DNA of 64,000 nt from JAHBXE01 sp044222195. Lineage in GTDB: Bacteria; Planctomycetota; Phycisphaerae; Phycisphaerales; UBA1924. Both the position numbers and the translations under genes were made by a program. Below, one piece after another: positions 34,499 through 42,664 of the stretch. The stretch is from NCBI GenBank assembly GCA_044222195.1, contig JBGANS010000015.1, positions 49,615 to 113,614 of the forward strand, written 5' to 3'. The notes beneath the pieces were generated by a model that was not told the origin of the DNA, did no database searches, and saw only the letters and a program-made list of their open reading frames with translations. Positions within the stretch are counted from its first letter, which is position 1. The number at the start of each line of letters is the position of its first letter.

Positions 34499-35284
34499 CT
34501 ACCGCTTGTGCAGCACGCCCAACAGCTCGTCATGGATGCGACCGTTGCTGACGACGCCCTGGCGCGAGGCCGTCGTGGCCACGCCGCCCCAATCGGTGTA
34601 GCGGCCGCCGGCCTCCGGGATGATGCCGAGGATCGCCGCGACATCCCACGGGTGAATCCCTGGTTCCACCACGGCGTCGGCGCGTCCGGTGGCGACAAGC
34701 AGGTGGGAATAGCAATCGCTCCAGCCGCGCATCGAGCGGGAGGCGCGGGCGATTCGAAAGAAGGAGTCCTCGCGATCGTTTCTCGTGAAGTAGTCGAGCG
34801 ATGTGATACAGACCATCGAGGCGGCCAGCCGCTCGGTGGTGGTGACGCGGGCACGAGCAGGGGCGGCTCCTTTGAACACGTGCCACGCGCCCTCGCCGGC
34901 TGAGCCGTAGACAGACTCGTCCAGCCCCGGCATGGAGATGACCCCGGCGACCACGCGGCCATCATGCTCGATCCCGATGAGCGTGCCCCAGAGTGGAACG
35001 CCGTGAACGAACGACGTTGTTCCATCAATGGGATCAACGATCCATCGGTACCCGGATTGCGATGGGGTTTCACCGAACTCCTCCCCGAGGAATCCGTCGC
35101 CGGGAAACGCCGCGGTAACGGCGGTGCGCAGGAGCTGCTCGGCTTCGCGGTCCGCGGTGGTGACCGGGGAGCCGTCGCGTTTCTGTTCGGTTGAGAACGA
35201 CCGGCGCAGGAAGTAGCCCAGGGTGAGCTTGCCGGCCTCGCGGGCGGCGGACAAGGCGAGATCGAGCCGTGGGTTCGAGGGCAT
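34499..35284 (-). CDS. Inositol monophosphatase-family phosphatase (possibly histidinol-phosphatase HisN)
   Basis: A 261-residue magnesium-dependent phosphatase: GSPVTTADREAEQLLRTAV, GEEFGE (first metal Glu pair), WIVDPIDGTTSFVHGVPLWG (DPIDGT motif) and HPWDVAAILGIIPEAGGRYT (final metal Asp). The family includes inositol-1-phosphatase, fructose bisphosphatase-like and histidinol-phosphatase enzymes. The FVHGVP segment and overall length fit HisN, which dephosphorylates histidinol phosphate, but the assignment rests on resemblance only. It is divergent from acs with about 95 bases between and 57 bases before the exporter operon. Confidence 0.85.
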   Translation of the reverse strand: MPSNPRLDLALSAAREAGKLTLGYFLRRSFSTEQKRDGSPVTTADREAEQLLRTAVTAAFPGDGFLGEEFGETPSQSGYRWIVDPIDGTTSFVHGVPLWGTLIGIEHDGRVVAGVISMPGLDESVYGSAGEGAWHVFKGAAPARARVTTTERLAASMVCITSLDYFTRNDREDSFFRIARASRSMRGWSDCYSHLLVATGRADAVVEPGIHPWDVAAILGIIPEAGGRYTDWGGVATTASRQGVVSNGRIHDELLGVLHKR

Positions 35285-35380
35285 GCCGGATCATACATTT
35301 TTCGCGGCGGCGCCGGGCACACGGTAAGGCTGCAGGTTCGGCGAAGTCTCCCGCTGAACACCGCCTGCTAATCTACCGGC

Positions 35381-37471
35381 ATGTCGCAGAACATCGAATC
35401 CGTCCTGCACGAGACTCGCACGTTTCCACCCGTCGCCGCGGCGAAGTTGGGCCTTCCGACGTGGCACATCGACTCGATCGATGAGTATCGGAACCTGCAT
35501 GCCCGATCGATCTCGGAACCCGAGGGTTTCTGGGCAGAGGAGGCGAGGCGGCTCGCGTGGTTCGCGCCGTTCGGCAAGGTGCTCGAATGGAACGCGCCGG
35601 ATGCGAAGTGGTTTGTCGGCGGGCGGCTCAACGCGTGTTACAACTGCGTGGACCGGCACGTGCAGGCGGGCTTTGGGGATTGCGAGGCAATCATCTGGGA
35701 GGGAGAGCCGGTCTCGCCGAGAACGGCTCACGCGGTGAGTTCGAGTCACTACGCGGCGGAGCCAGAGGTCCGGCGGCTGACGTACCGGGACTTGCAGGTG
35801 CAGACGTCGAGGGCGGCGAACGCGCTCAAGGCGATGGGTGTGAAGAAGGGGGATGTGGTCACGATCTACATGCCCATGGTGCCGGAACTGGCCATTGCGA
35901 TCCTGGCGTGCGCGCGGATCGGGGCGGCGCATAGCGTGATTTTCGGGGGCTTTGCGCCGACGGCGATCAGCGAGCGGATGATCGATGCCAAGAGCCGCGT
36001 GATCGTGACGGCGGACGGGGGATACCGGCGGGGCGATGTGGTGCCGCTGCTGAAGAACGTCGAGGAGGCGTTCGTGTTGGCGAGGAACCATGGGCACGTC
36101 GTGAATCACGCGCTCGTGCTCAAGCGGACGGGGCACGAGCCGCTGGCGCATCGCATGACCTCGGGAGATAAGCGCGGCGACACGGTGATGCACTGGTGGC
36201 ACGATGCGGTGGATGGCGCATCCGATGCGTGCCCGTGCGAAAGCATGGACAGTGAGGACATGCTTTTCCTGCTGTACACCAGTGGATCGACAGGGAAGCC
36301 AAAAGGGATTCAGCACTCGACGGGCGGGTATCTCGCGTTCGTGCAGATGTCGGCGCGGCTGGCATTCAACCTGATTCCGGATTCGGGACAGGTGTTCTGG
36401 TGCTCGGCGGATATCGGGTGGGTGACGGGGCACTCGTACGTGTTGTACGGGATCTTGATGAACAGGATCCCGACGCTGATGTACGAGGGCGCGCCGAACT
36501 TCCCGGCCAATGACAGGTTTTGGAGCATCATCGCGAGGCACCGTGTGACGCAGTTCTACACGGCGCCGACGGCGATCCGCACGTTCATGAAGTGGGGCGA
36601 TGAACTGCCGGCCAGGCACGACCTGTCATCGCTGAAGGTGCTGGGAACGGTGGGGGAGCCGATCAATCCTGAGGCGTGGATCTGGTATCACGAGCACATC
36701 GGCCGCAAGCGTTGCCCGATCGTGGATACGTACTGGCAGACGGAAACGGGCGGGCACATCGTGACTCCGCTGCCGGGTGCGATCGCGACCAAACCGGGTT
36801 CGTGCACATTGCCGATGCTGGGGGTGGATGCAGCGGTCGTGAACGAGGCGGGGCAGGAGTTGGGGCCGAACCAGGGCGGACTTTTCGTGATCCGCAAGCC
36901 CTGGCCGGGGATGCTGCGGGGCGTGTACGGCAATCGCGAGCGGTTCGTAAGCAACTACTGGTCGCGGATCAAGGATCCGAGAACGGGGCAGCCGTGGTAC
37001 TTCTCCGCCGACGGAGCGCGGCGGGATGAGGACGGCTACTTCTGGATCATGGGGCGGGTCGATGACGTGATCAAAGTGTCGGGCCACCTGCTGGGCACGA
37101 TGGAGGTTGAGAGTGCGCTGGTGAGCCACCCGGCTGTGGCGGAGGCGGCGGTGGTTGGTGTGCCGCACGAGATCAAGGGGAACGCGATCTGCGCGTTTGT
37201 GAGTCTGAAGACGCATTGGCTGAAGGCCAACGACCGTCAGCCTGATGATTCGCTAAAGAAGGAACTGACGGCGCACGTGGGGAAGGAAGTGGGGGCGCTG
37301 GCGAAGCCGGATCAGATCAGGTTTGCGGAGGGGCTACCCAAGACGCGGAGCGGGAAGATCATGCGGAGATTGCTGCGGGATGTGGCCGCGGGCGTGGAGA
37401 AGATCACGCAGGACACGACGACGCTGGAGGACTTCAGCGTGGTGGCGAAGTTGCGGGCGGATGAGGAGTAG
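35381..37471 (+). CDS. acs: Acetate--CoA ligase (acetyl-CoA synthetase)
   Basis: A 696-residue AMP-forming ligase activating acetate to acetyl-CoA through acetyl-AMP. Motifs are NACYNCVDRH, YTSGSTGKPKGIQHSTGGYL (P-loop-like AMP motif), FWCSADIGWVTGHSYVLYG, YTAPTAIR, DTYWQTETGGHIVTPLPGA, YFSADGARRDEDGYFWIMGR, DDVIKVSGHLLGTMEVESAL and the acylation site PKTRSGKIMRR, whose Lys is acetylated to switch off the enzyme in many bacteria. Length and the GHIVTP segment identify Acs over propionyl or acetoacetyl relatives. No ribosome site is obvious before the ATG. It converges with rplS. Confidence 0.95.
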   Translation: MSQNIESVLHETRTFPPVAAAKLGLPTWHIDSIDEYRNLHARSISEPEGFWAEEARRLAWFAPFGKVLEWNAPDAKWFVGGRLNACYNCVDRHVQAGFGDCEAIIWEGEPVSPRTAHAVSSSHYAAEPEVRRLTYRDLQVQTSRAANALKAMGVKKGDVVTIYMPMVPELAIAILACARIGAAHSVIFGGFAPTAISERMIDAKSRVIVTADGGYRRGDVVPLLKNVEEAFVLARNHGHVVNHALVLKRTGHEPLAHRMTSGDKRGDTVMHWWHDAVDGASDACPCESMDSEDMLFLLYTSGSTGKPKGIQHSTGGYLAFVQMSARLAFNLIPDSGQVFWCSADIGWVTGHSYVLYGILMNRIPTLMYEGAPNFPANDRFWSIIARHRVTQFYTAPTAIRTFMKWGDELPARHDLSSLKVLGTVGEPINPEAWIWYHEHIGRKRCPIVDTYWQTETGGHIVTPLPGAIATKPGSCTLPMLGVDAAVVNEAGQELGPNQGGLFVIRKPWPGMLRGVYGNRERFVSNYWSRIKDPRTGQPWYFSADGARRDEDGYFWIMGRVDDVIKVSGHLLGTMEVESALVSHPAVAEAAVVGVPHEIKGNAICAFVSLKTHWLKANDRQPDDSLKKELTAHVGKEVGALAKPDQIRFAEGLPKTRSGKIMRRLLRDVAAGVEKITQDTTTLEDFSVVAKLRADEE

Positions 37472-37503
37472 GGAACTGTCGCTCGCCGGAAAGGTTCGGG
37501 TGC

Positions 37504-37908
37504 CTAGGCCTGACCGGCGACGGGGATTCCGGCAACGTGCTTCATGCCGCGGCGGCGGTCGCGGAGGCGGCGGGACTTGCCGGCGCGGTCGCGGAGGTAG
37601 TAGAGCTTGGCGCGGCGAGAGTCGGCCCGACGCAGCACTTCCAGCTTCGCGATCATCGGCGAGTGGATGTGGAACTTACGCTCGATGCCCACATCCTCGA
37701 CGATGCGGCGGACGGTGAACATCTCGTTGGCGCCGCGGCCCTTGCGGGAGATCATCACGCCCTGGAAGATCTGGACGCGTTCCTTGTCCCCTTCCACGAT
37801 GCGGACGTGGACGTTGACCGTGTCCCCGACATCCATGCGCGGGATGTCCGTCTTGGCGGCGTGGTAGGACTCGAGGATGGCTTGCTGGGAGTCGGTCTTC
37901 TGGGACAT
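37504..37908 (-). CDS. rplS: 50S ribosomal protein L19
   Basis: A 134-residue protein with the L19 pattern MDVGDTVNVHVRIVEGDKER, VQIFQGVMISRKGRGANEMF, TVRRIVEDVGIERKFHIHSP and ADSRRAKLYYLRDRAGKSRR. L19 sits at the 30S-50S interface. The C-terminal extension after RDRAGKSRRLRDRRR is slightly longer than in Escherichia coli. It lies downstream of trmD on the same strand, but 169 bases away across a hairpin element, so it probably has its own promoter. Confidence 0.95.
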   Translation of the reverse strand: MSQKTDSQQAILESYHAAKTDIPRMDVGDTVNVHVRIVEGDKERVQIFQGVMISRKGRGANEMFTVRRIVEDVGIERKFHIHSPMIAKLEVLRRADSRRAKLYYLRDRAGKSRRLRDRRRGMKHVAGIPVAGQA

Positions 37909-37973
37909 GGGGGAGTCTCGTTGAAAAGTGGGAGGTGAGGATAGGTGGGGGGGGACGGTATTTCTAACAGGAT

Positions 37974-38013
37974 CAAGATGCTCAAGATGAGAGAGAGGGT
38001 TTTGAGCATCTTG
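37974..38013. repeat. Dispersed hairpin element, copy B
   Basis: CAAGATGCTCAA and TTGAGCATCTTG form a perfect 12-base stem around GATGAGAGAGAGGGTT. The inner 38 bases differ from copy A (9692-9731) by one loop base. It lies 65 bases past the trmD stop and 65 bases before the rplS start. A half copy AAGATGCTCAA is at 38071-38081, across the trmD stop. On the minus strand no T-run follows, so simple terminator function is doubtful. Confidence 0.8.
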
Positions 38014-38077
38014 AAATGGGAGGGCGAATCGCGGTTTTCAGGGTCATGGAGGGGCTTTTTGAAGGTGATCAAGATGC

Positions 38078-38836
38078 TCAACTGGGGCTCGGGCCTCGGT
38101 CGAGCAGGTCGGGTCGGCGTTCGTGGGTTCGCTTGAGCATCTGTTCAAGGCGCCACTTGGCGACCTCCTGGTGGTTGCCGCCGATCAGGACGTCCGGGAC
38201 GGTCAAGCCCATCCATTCGCGGGGGCGGGTGAAGTGGGGGCAGTCGAGGAGGCGGCGGGGCTGGGGGGTGGGGTCGGCTTTGGTCTTGGGCGAGGTGACC
38301 TCGGAAAAGCTGTCGCTGGTGGCGGAACTTTCGTGGCCGAGGGCGCCGGGGAGGAGTCGGATGACGGCGTCCATGAGGACCATCGCGGCGAGTTCACCGC
38401 CGGAGAGGATGTAGTCGCCGAGGCTGAGTTCGAGCGGGGCGAGCTTTTCGATGACGCGTTCATCGATGCCTTCGTAGTGACCGGCGATGAGGAGCAGGCG
38501 GGGTCTGGTTGCGAGGTCTTCGACGATGGATTGGGTGAGGGGCCGCCCTTGGGGCGTGAGAAGGATGCGGGTGGCGGCGCGAGGATCCTGGGCCTCGACC
38601 GCGTGGACGGCGTCCCACAGAGGCTGGCACGTCATCACCATGCCGGGGCCGCCGCCGAATGGGCGGTCGTCGGTCTTCTGGTGCTTGTCGGTGGCGTAGT
38701 CGCGGATGTTGGTGGCGAACCACTCAACGAGATTCGCTTCGCGAGCACGAGAAGGAATGGAGAGGCCGAGCGCGGCGGGGGATTGTGCCGCGAACATTTC
38801 GGGGAAGGTGGTGAGAATGTCGAAGCGGAGGGGCAA
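38078..38836 (-). CDS. trmD: tRNA (guanine-N1-)-methyltransferase
   Basis: About 252 residues with the knotted SPOUT pattern of TrmD: LRFDILTTFPEMFAAQSPAA, NIRDYATDKHQKTDDRPFGG, GPGMVMTCQPLWDAV, LTPQGRPLTQ, LLLIAGHYEGIDERVIEKL and ELSLGDYILSGGELAAMVLM, then a C-terminal part with CPHFTRPREWMGLTVPDVLI and GGNHQEVAKWRLEQML. It methylates G37 next to the anticodon, preventing frameshifts. No ATG precedes the conserved start; TTG at 38836 or 38842 is proposed, and further TTGs lie in an AT-rich repeat immediately upstream. The usual rimM partner is missing between rpsP and trmD. Confidence 0.92.
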   Translation of the reverse strand: MPLRFDILTTFPEMFAAQSPAALGLSIPSRAREANLVEWFATNIRDYATDKHQKTDDRPFGGGPGMVMTCQPLWDAVHAVEAQDPRAATRILLTPQGRPLTQSIVEDLATRPRLLLIAGHYEGIDERVIEKLAPLELSLGDYILSGGELAAMVLMDAVIRLLPGALGHESSATSDSFSEVTSPKTKADPTPQPRRLLDCPHFTRPREWMGLTVPDVLIGGNHQEVAKWRLEQMLKRTHERRPDLLDRGPSPS

Positions 38837-38837
38837 G

Positions 38838-38880
38838 GCCAAATTTCCAAATGGCAAATAGCAAATGGCAAGTCAGGAAG
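38838..38880. repeat. AT-rich repeat tract at the 5' end of trmD
   Basis: CCAAATTTCCAAATGGCAAA is followed by TAGCAAATGGCAAGTCAGGA and AG. Its units (CAAATGGCAAA, TAGCAAA, CAGGAAG) recur in the tract at 9642-9690. Both copies sit at the start of a minus-strand gene that lacks an ATG, so the repeat may form the leader of these messages. Confidence 0.6.
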
Positions 38881-38922
38881 TGGAACCGGAATGCGATTGT
38901 TGCATGGGTCGGATCAGCGCAT

Positions 38923-38950
38923 AAAAAACCCCTCGTTGCCGAGGGGTTCA
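38923..38950 (-). terminator. Rho-independent terminator of rpsP
   Basis: On the minus strand AACCCCTCG and CGAGGGGTT flank a 4-base loop (GCAA), followed directly by TTTT. It begins about 14 bases past the rpsP stop and is the best-formed terminator in the window on this strand, so rpsP is transcribed separately from trmD. Confidence 0.88.
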
Positions 38951-38963
38951 AGGTGCTAAGGGA

Positions 38964-39320
38964 TCAGGCCTTCTTCTCTTCCTTCTTGCCTTCGGCGGGC
39001 GCGGCGGCCGCGGCGGCGAGCTTGTCCTGGACGACTTTGCGCTGGCGGGCGCGGACCTTTTCGTAGGCCTCGGTCTTGATGAGGTTGCGCTTGGCGAACA
39101 TGTCCTTGACCGTGTCGGAGGGCTGGGCCCCGACGCCGATCCAGTACTTGCAGCGTTCTTCGTTGAGGTTGATCTGCTTGGCCGGGTTCTTTTCGAGGGG
39201 GTTGTACCACCCGAGCTGCTCGATGGCGGCGCCGTCGCGGCGGGTGCGGCCGTCGAGAACCTGGATGCGGTAGAAGGGGGCGTTGGTGCGGCCGGTGCGC
39301 TTCATTCGAATTCGAACCAC
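38964..39320 (-). CDS. rpsP: 30S ribosomal protein S16
   Basis: A 118-residue protein beginning VVRIRMKRTGRTNAPFYRIQ, then DGAAIEQLGWYNPLEKNPAK and RCKYWIGVGAQPSDTVKDMF, the S16 signature. The C-terminus carries an Ala-rich and Lys/Glu-rich extension (LAAAAAAPAEGKKEEKKA). The GTG at 39318-39320 is the start: GGAGG is 6 bases upstream and the protein then begins as other S16 proteins do. S16 is needed for 30S assembly. A strong terminator follows. Confidence 0.95.
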   Translation of the reverse strand: MVRIRMKRTGRTNAPFYRIQVLDGRTRRDGAAIEQLGWYNPLEKNPAKQINLNEERCKYWIGVGAQPSDTVKDMFAKRNLIKTEAYEKVRARQRKVVQDKLAAAAAAPAEGKKEEKKA

Positions 39321-39550
39321 TGAGAACCTCCGATAGGGCCCGGATTCCCCGGTTGAGGGGGTGGGCAAGGGAGGCAAGTGTAGGGGGGTGGGGAGGGCGC
39401 GGAAAGGGGGTGAATTTGTTGATGGAAGCGTTTGCTGCGGGTTGGCCCGTTCGAAACCGGGGTGGGGATACCCCCGCTCGCCGCTAACACCTGAGATGTT
39501 CGGGCGTCTCCTGCTCGTGAGCGGTAATTGGGCCGCTTCAGGAGATCCAC

Positions 39551-40228
39551 ATGAAACGTCGCACGCTCGCGTTGATGGCTTCGATGATGATGCTGGTTTC
39601 GCCGGCTCTAGCGGGGCCGCCCCTGCTGTGTTTCCCGTATGAAATCGGGAAGAACAAGTCGCTGCCCTGGGGCAAAGAAGCGTTCCAGAAGGACAAGGAG
39701 TATGAAGCCGCGAAGGTGGTGGAAGACACGCTTTCGCTGTTGAAAGAGGAGAAGTCGGCTCTCGTGCGGATGGAGACGATCCGGCGGGCGACGCTCTACA
39801 TCGGCGAGGATGCCGGGCGTTCGGCGGAACTCGTCCGGAAGCTGATGGCGGTCGCTGAGGAGGCGCAGAAGACGGAGAAGCCGAGCGCGGCAGCGTGGTT
39901 CAACGCGGGGTTTGCCGCGGCGACGCTCGTTCAGAACGGGCGCCACATCAAGGAAGTGTCGCTGACGCGGGATGGGCCGGTCGGATACGTGGAGATCAAG
40001 AAGGCTCTCGCGATCACGCCCGACGATGCGGCGATGCAGTTTGGGGCGGCGCTGGTCGCGTTTGAACGAGACCGGGATGCGATGAAGGGGCATATGCAGA
40101 AGGCGCTGGCCCTGGTCGAGCCGGGATCGGACCTGGCCAAGAGCATGGAAGGGAATCATGCTCTCGGGGCCAAGCCGCTCAAGGAACTCAAGGCGCAGTA
40201 CGCTGTGTCGGACGCGTCCAAGAAGTAG
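39551..40228 (+). CDS. Secreted protein of unknown function, helical-repeat-like
   Basis: A 225-residue protein with a clear signal peptide (MKRRTLALMASMMMLVSPAL then AGPPLLCFPYEIG). The mature part is helical (KEAFQKDKEYEAAKVVEDTL, RRATLYIGEDAGRSAELVRK, AAAWFNAGFAAATLVQNGRH, IKKALAITPDDAAMQFGAAL). This has the spacing of TPR or similar helical repeats, but no family was recognised. AGGAGATCCAC precedes the ATG. It stands about 60 bases upstream of an ECF sigma gene on the same strand and may be cotranscribed. It is probably periplasmic or lumenal. Confidence 0.65.
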   Translation: MKRRTLALMASMMMLVSPALAGPPLLCFPYEIGKNKSLPWGKEAFQKDKEYEAAKVVEDTLSLLKEEKSALVRMETIRRATLYIGEDAGRSAELVRKLMAVAEEAQKTEKPSAAAWFNAGFAAATLVQNGRHIKEVSLTRDGPVGYVEIKKALAITPDDAAMQFGAALVAFERDRDAMKGHMQKALALVEPGSDLAKSMEGNHALGAKPLKELKAQYAVSDASKK

Positions 40229-40288
40229 GCGAAACACGGGTCGGTGCGTGCAGGCGGGATGCCAGTGCCACCAGCCGTGGAAAGGACC

Positions 40289-40882
40289 ATGCGAATCGTC
40301 ATGGAACAACCAGTCCGGCATCCACCGCGGGTTGAAGAGGGTGCGGTGGATGCCGGTCCGTCGGACGCGGAGCTCGTTGGCGCGGCGCGGACGGGCGATC
40401 GGGGGGCGTGGGCGGAGCTGTATCGGCGGTTTGCGCCGGTGGTTCACGGCGTGCTGCTGTGCCGCGTGCGGCGGGCGGATGCGGACGACCTGACGCAGGA
40501 TGTATTTGTGCAGGCGATGCGGCGGCTAGGGGATGTGCGGGAGGGGGCGTCAGTGGGAGGGTGGCTGATCGCGATCGCGAGAAATGCGGCGGCTTCGTTG
40601 GCGCGGCGGCCGCGGGCGGGAGCGTTGGGAGAGCTCGAACCGGCGGTCACGGAGCAGGGGCGCGGGGAAGCGTCGGAAGAGGCGGAGCGGATCCTGTGCG
40701 TGATACGGTCGCTGCCAGAGGCCTATCGGGAGACACTGGTGCTCCGGCTGGTTGAAGGGCTGCCTGGGCCGGCGATCGCGGCGAGAATGGGGATGACGCA
40801 CGGGTCGGTGCGTGTGAATCTTCACAGGGGCATGCAACTTCTCAAGGAACGATTGGGCGGTGTGCGGAGGGATGAGCGATGA
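40289..40882 (+). CDS. RNA polymerase ECF-type sigma factor
   Basis: A 197-residue sigma70-family protein. Region 2 is RTGDRGAWAELYRRFAPVVH to DADDLTQDVFVQAMRRL (the DDLxQDVF core-binding and -10 helices), and region 4 is IRSLPEAYRETLVLRLVEGL and GPAIAARMGMTHGSVRVNLH RGMQLL, a helix-turn-helix for the -35 element. No region 3 is present, as in ECF factors. AAAGGACC precedes the ATG at 40289; ATG at 40301 is also possible. Its stop overlaps the next gene (ATGA), which encodes a membrane FecR-like protein, so a sigma/anti-sigma pair is likely. Confidence 0.88.
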   Translation: MRIVMEQPVRHPPRVEEGAVDAGPSDAELVGAARTGDRGAWAELYRRFAPVVHGVLLCRVRRADADDLTQDVFVQAMRRLGDVREGASVGGWLIAIARNAAASLARRPRAGALGELEPAVTEQGRGEASEEAERILCVIRSLPEAYRETLVLRLVEGLPGPAIAARMGMTHGSVRVNLHRGMQLLKERLGGVRRDER

Positions 40883-41883
40883 ATCGAGAGCCATCCATGA
40901 GCGAGTACGTGTGGGACCGGTCGGGTCCTGTGGATGCCGATGTTGCGCGGCTGGAAGCCGCGTTGTCCGGGTTCAAGCACGTCGGCAAGGAACCGGAACT
41001 GGTGATCGGGCCACGGGCGGAACTCACGTACGTTGAAGCGGTGGCGCCCGAAGCGAAGTTCGAACGTTCATCGCGAGGGCGCGGGTTGGCGGCAGCGGCG
41101 ATGGTGGGGCTGGCGGTGATTGCGGGATGGATTGCGAGGCCGGCGCTGGGACCGTGGCTCAAGGTTGAGGCTACCAGCGGCGTGCCGATGGTCGGCCTCA
41201 AACAGTCGGACGGCAGGATGCACGTCGGACAGTGGTTGCAGACTGACGGCGGGTCGTCGGCGGAGATCGAGGTTGCATCGATCGGGTCGGTGAAGGTGAT
41301 GCCGAACTCGAAGATCCGAGTGAGGAAGACAGGGGAAAACGAGCATCGGCTGGAGATGCAGTACGGCGAGATCCACGCGTTCATCACCGCGCCGCCGCGG
41401 GTGTTCTTTGTGGACACGCCGTCGGCGACGGCGGTGGACATGGGGTGCGAGTACACGCTGGATGTGGACGAGGAAGGGTCGGGCGTGCTTCGGGTGTCGC
41501 TGGGGCATGTGATTCTGGAGGGGCCGCGGGGGTTGACGTCGGACGTTCCGATGTGGGGCGGGATGTGCAGGGTGAAGCGCGGGGTGGGGCCGGGGACGCC
41601 GTATTTTGAGGATGCGTCAACGGTGTTGATCGAGGCGTTGGCGCGTTTCGACTTCGGCGGGGGATCGGAAGAGGCCCTGAGAGTTGTGCTGGATGAGGCG
41701 AGGGAAAGGGACTCGCTGAGCCTGTGGCACCTTATCCCGAGAACAGCCGGGGCCTCGCGGGAGGCGGTGGTAGATCGCCTGGCGGCTTTGAAACCGATGC
41801 CAGAGGTGGTTAGGCGGTCGGCGGTATTGAAGTTGGATTCGCGGGCCCTCAAGGCCTGGAACGAGGCGATGCGGCCGTACTGA
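40879..41883 (+). CDS. FecR-like membrane protein, probable anti-sigma regulator
   Basis: A 334-residue protein with a soluble N-terminal part (1-70), one transmembrane helix (GLAAAAMVGLAVIAGWIARP) and a periplasmic FecR-type beta domain. The latter has VGQWLQTDGGSSAEIEVASI, VKVMPNSKIRVRKTGENEHR, LEMQYGEIHAFITAPPRVFF, VDTPSATAVDMGCEYTLDVD and GVLRVSLGHVILEGP. In FecR systems such proteins hold or activate the ECF factor in response to an outer-membrane or periplasmic cue. ATGA overlap with the sigma gene couples translation. The C-terminal helix region after about 250 is not recognised. The signal sensed is unknown. Confidence 0.78.
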   Translation: MNREPSMSEYVWDRSGPVDADVARLEAALSGFKHVGKEPELVIGPRAELTYVEAVAPEAKFERSSRGRGLAAAAMVGLAVIAGWIARPALGPWLKVEATSGVPMVGLKQSDGRMHVGQWLQTDGGSSAEIEVASIGSVKVMPNSKIRVRKTGENEHRLEMQYGEIHAFITAPPRVFFVDTPSATAVDMGCEYTLDVDEEGSGVLRVSLGHVILEGPRGLTSDVPMWGGMCRVKRGVGPGTPYFEDASTVLIEALARFDFGGGSEEALRVVLDEARERDSLSLWHLIPRTAGASREAVVDRLAALKPMPEVVRRSAVLKLDSRALKAWNEAMRPY

Positions 41884-41977
41884 TGCGGCCGCGCGGGGCG
41901 GGGTTGGCCCCGGCATGTTTCGCGGCCTACAACCATGTTGTACTTTCTGAGGGATTCACCCCAGATCGGAGTCAGAC

Positions 41978-42664
41978 ATGGCTGCAGAGTCTACGGCCGT
42001 TGCGGGCAATCACCGGACGATCACGGTGGTCATGGCGGACGATCAGCCGATGGTTCGCCAGCCCCTTGCCAACTGGCTCAGGCAGGCGGGGGATGTGAAG
42101 GTGCTGGCCGAGGTGTCGAATGCGGACGACGCGGTCGCCGCGGCGGTGCGGGAGCGGCCGGACGTTGTGCTTATGGACATCGACATGCCGGGCCTGCTGG
42201 CGTTTGACGCGGTGAGGACGATCAAGTCCCGGTGCCCGAGGACACGCGTGATCGTGCTGAGCGGGTTCTTTCACGACAAGTACATTGAGGAGGCCCTGTC
42301 GGCCGAGGCGTCCGGGTACATCACCAAGGGGGAACAGCCTGAGGTGGTGCTGGCGGCGATCCGGACCGTGGCGGGCGGGGGTGTGTACTTCTCATCTCAG
42401 GTGCAGGACCGGCTGGTGATTGATGCGACGGGGGTGCACCTGTCGGCGGAAGGGGCGACTCGGGCGTCAACGTTGACGTCGCGTGAGCTTGAGGTTTTGC
42501 GATATATCGCTCGGGGGCTGTCGAAAAAGGACATCGCGGGCATCATGCACTTGAGCGTAAAAACGGTTGATAATCACAGCACTTCGTTGATGTCCAAGCT
42601 GAACATCCACGATCGTGTGGAACTGGCGCGGTACGCGATCCGGGAAGGGCTGGCGGAGGCGTAG
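41978..42664 (+). CDS. NarL/FixJ-type response regulator (REC-LuxR HTH)
   Basis: A 228-residue protein. The receiver domain has the acidic pair MADDQPM, phosphoacceptor Asp67 (VVLMDIDMPG), Ser switch VIVLSGFF and Lys in SGYITKGEQPE. The LuxR-type helix-turn-helix is LTSRELEVLRYIARGLSKKD and IAGIMHLSVKTVDNHSTSLM SKL. GGAG stands 6 bases before the ATG. No histidine kinase lies next to it, so its partner is encoded elsewhere. LuxR-type regulators usually bind DNA as phosphorylated dimers. The gene is followed by a C-rich 3' region and a strong terminator. Confidence 0.92.
   Translation: MAAESTAVAGNHRTITVVMADDQPMVRQPLANWLRQAGDVKVLAEVSNADDAVAAAVRERPDVVLMDIDMPGLLAFDAVRTIKSRCPRTRVIVLSGFFHDKYIEEALSAEASGYITKGEQPEVVLAAIRTVAGGGVYFSSQVQDRLVIDATGVHLSAEGATRASTLTSRELEVLRYIARGLSKKDIAGIMHLSVKTVDNHSTSLMSKLNIHDRVELARYAIREGLAEA

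Noticed and set aside
38133..38142. TTGAGCATCT as a partner arm for the half copy of the hairpin
   Set aside because: It lies within conserved trmD codons (EQMLKR), so the match to the repeat arm is most likely coincidental.
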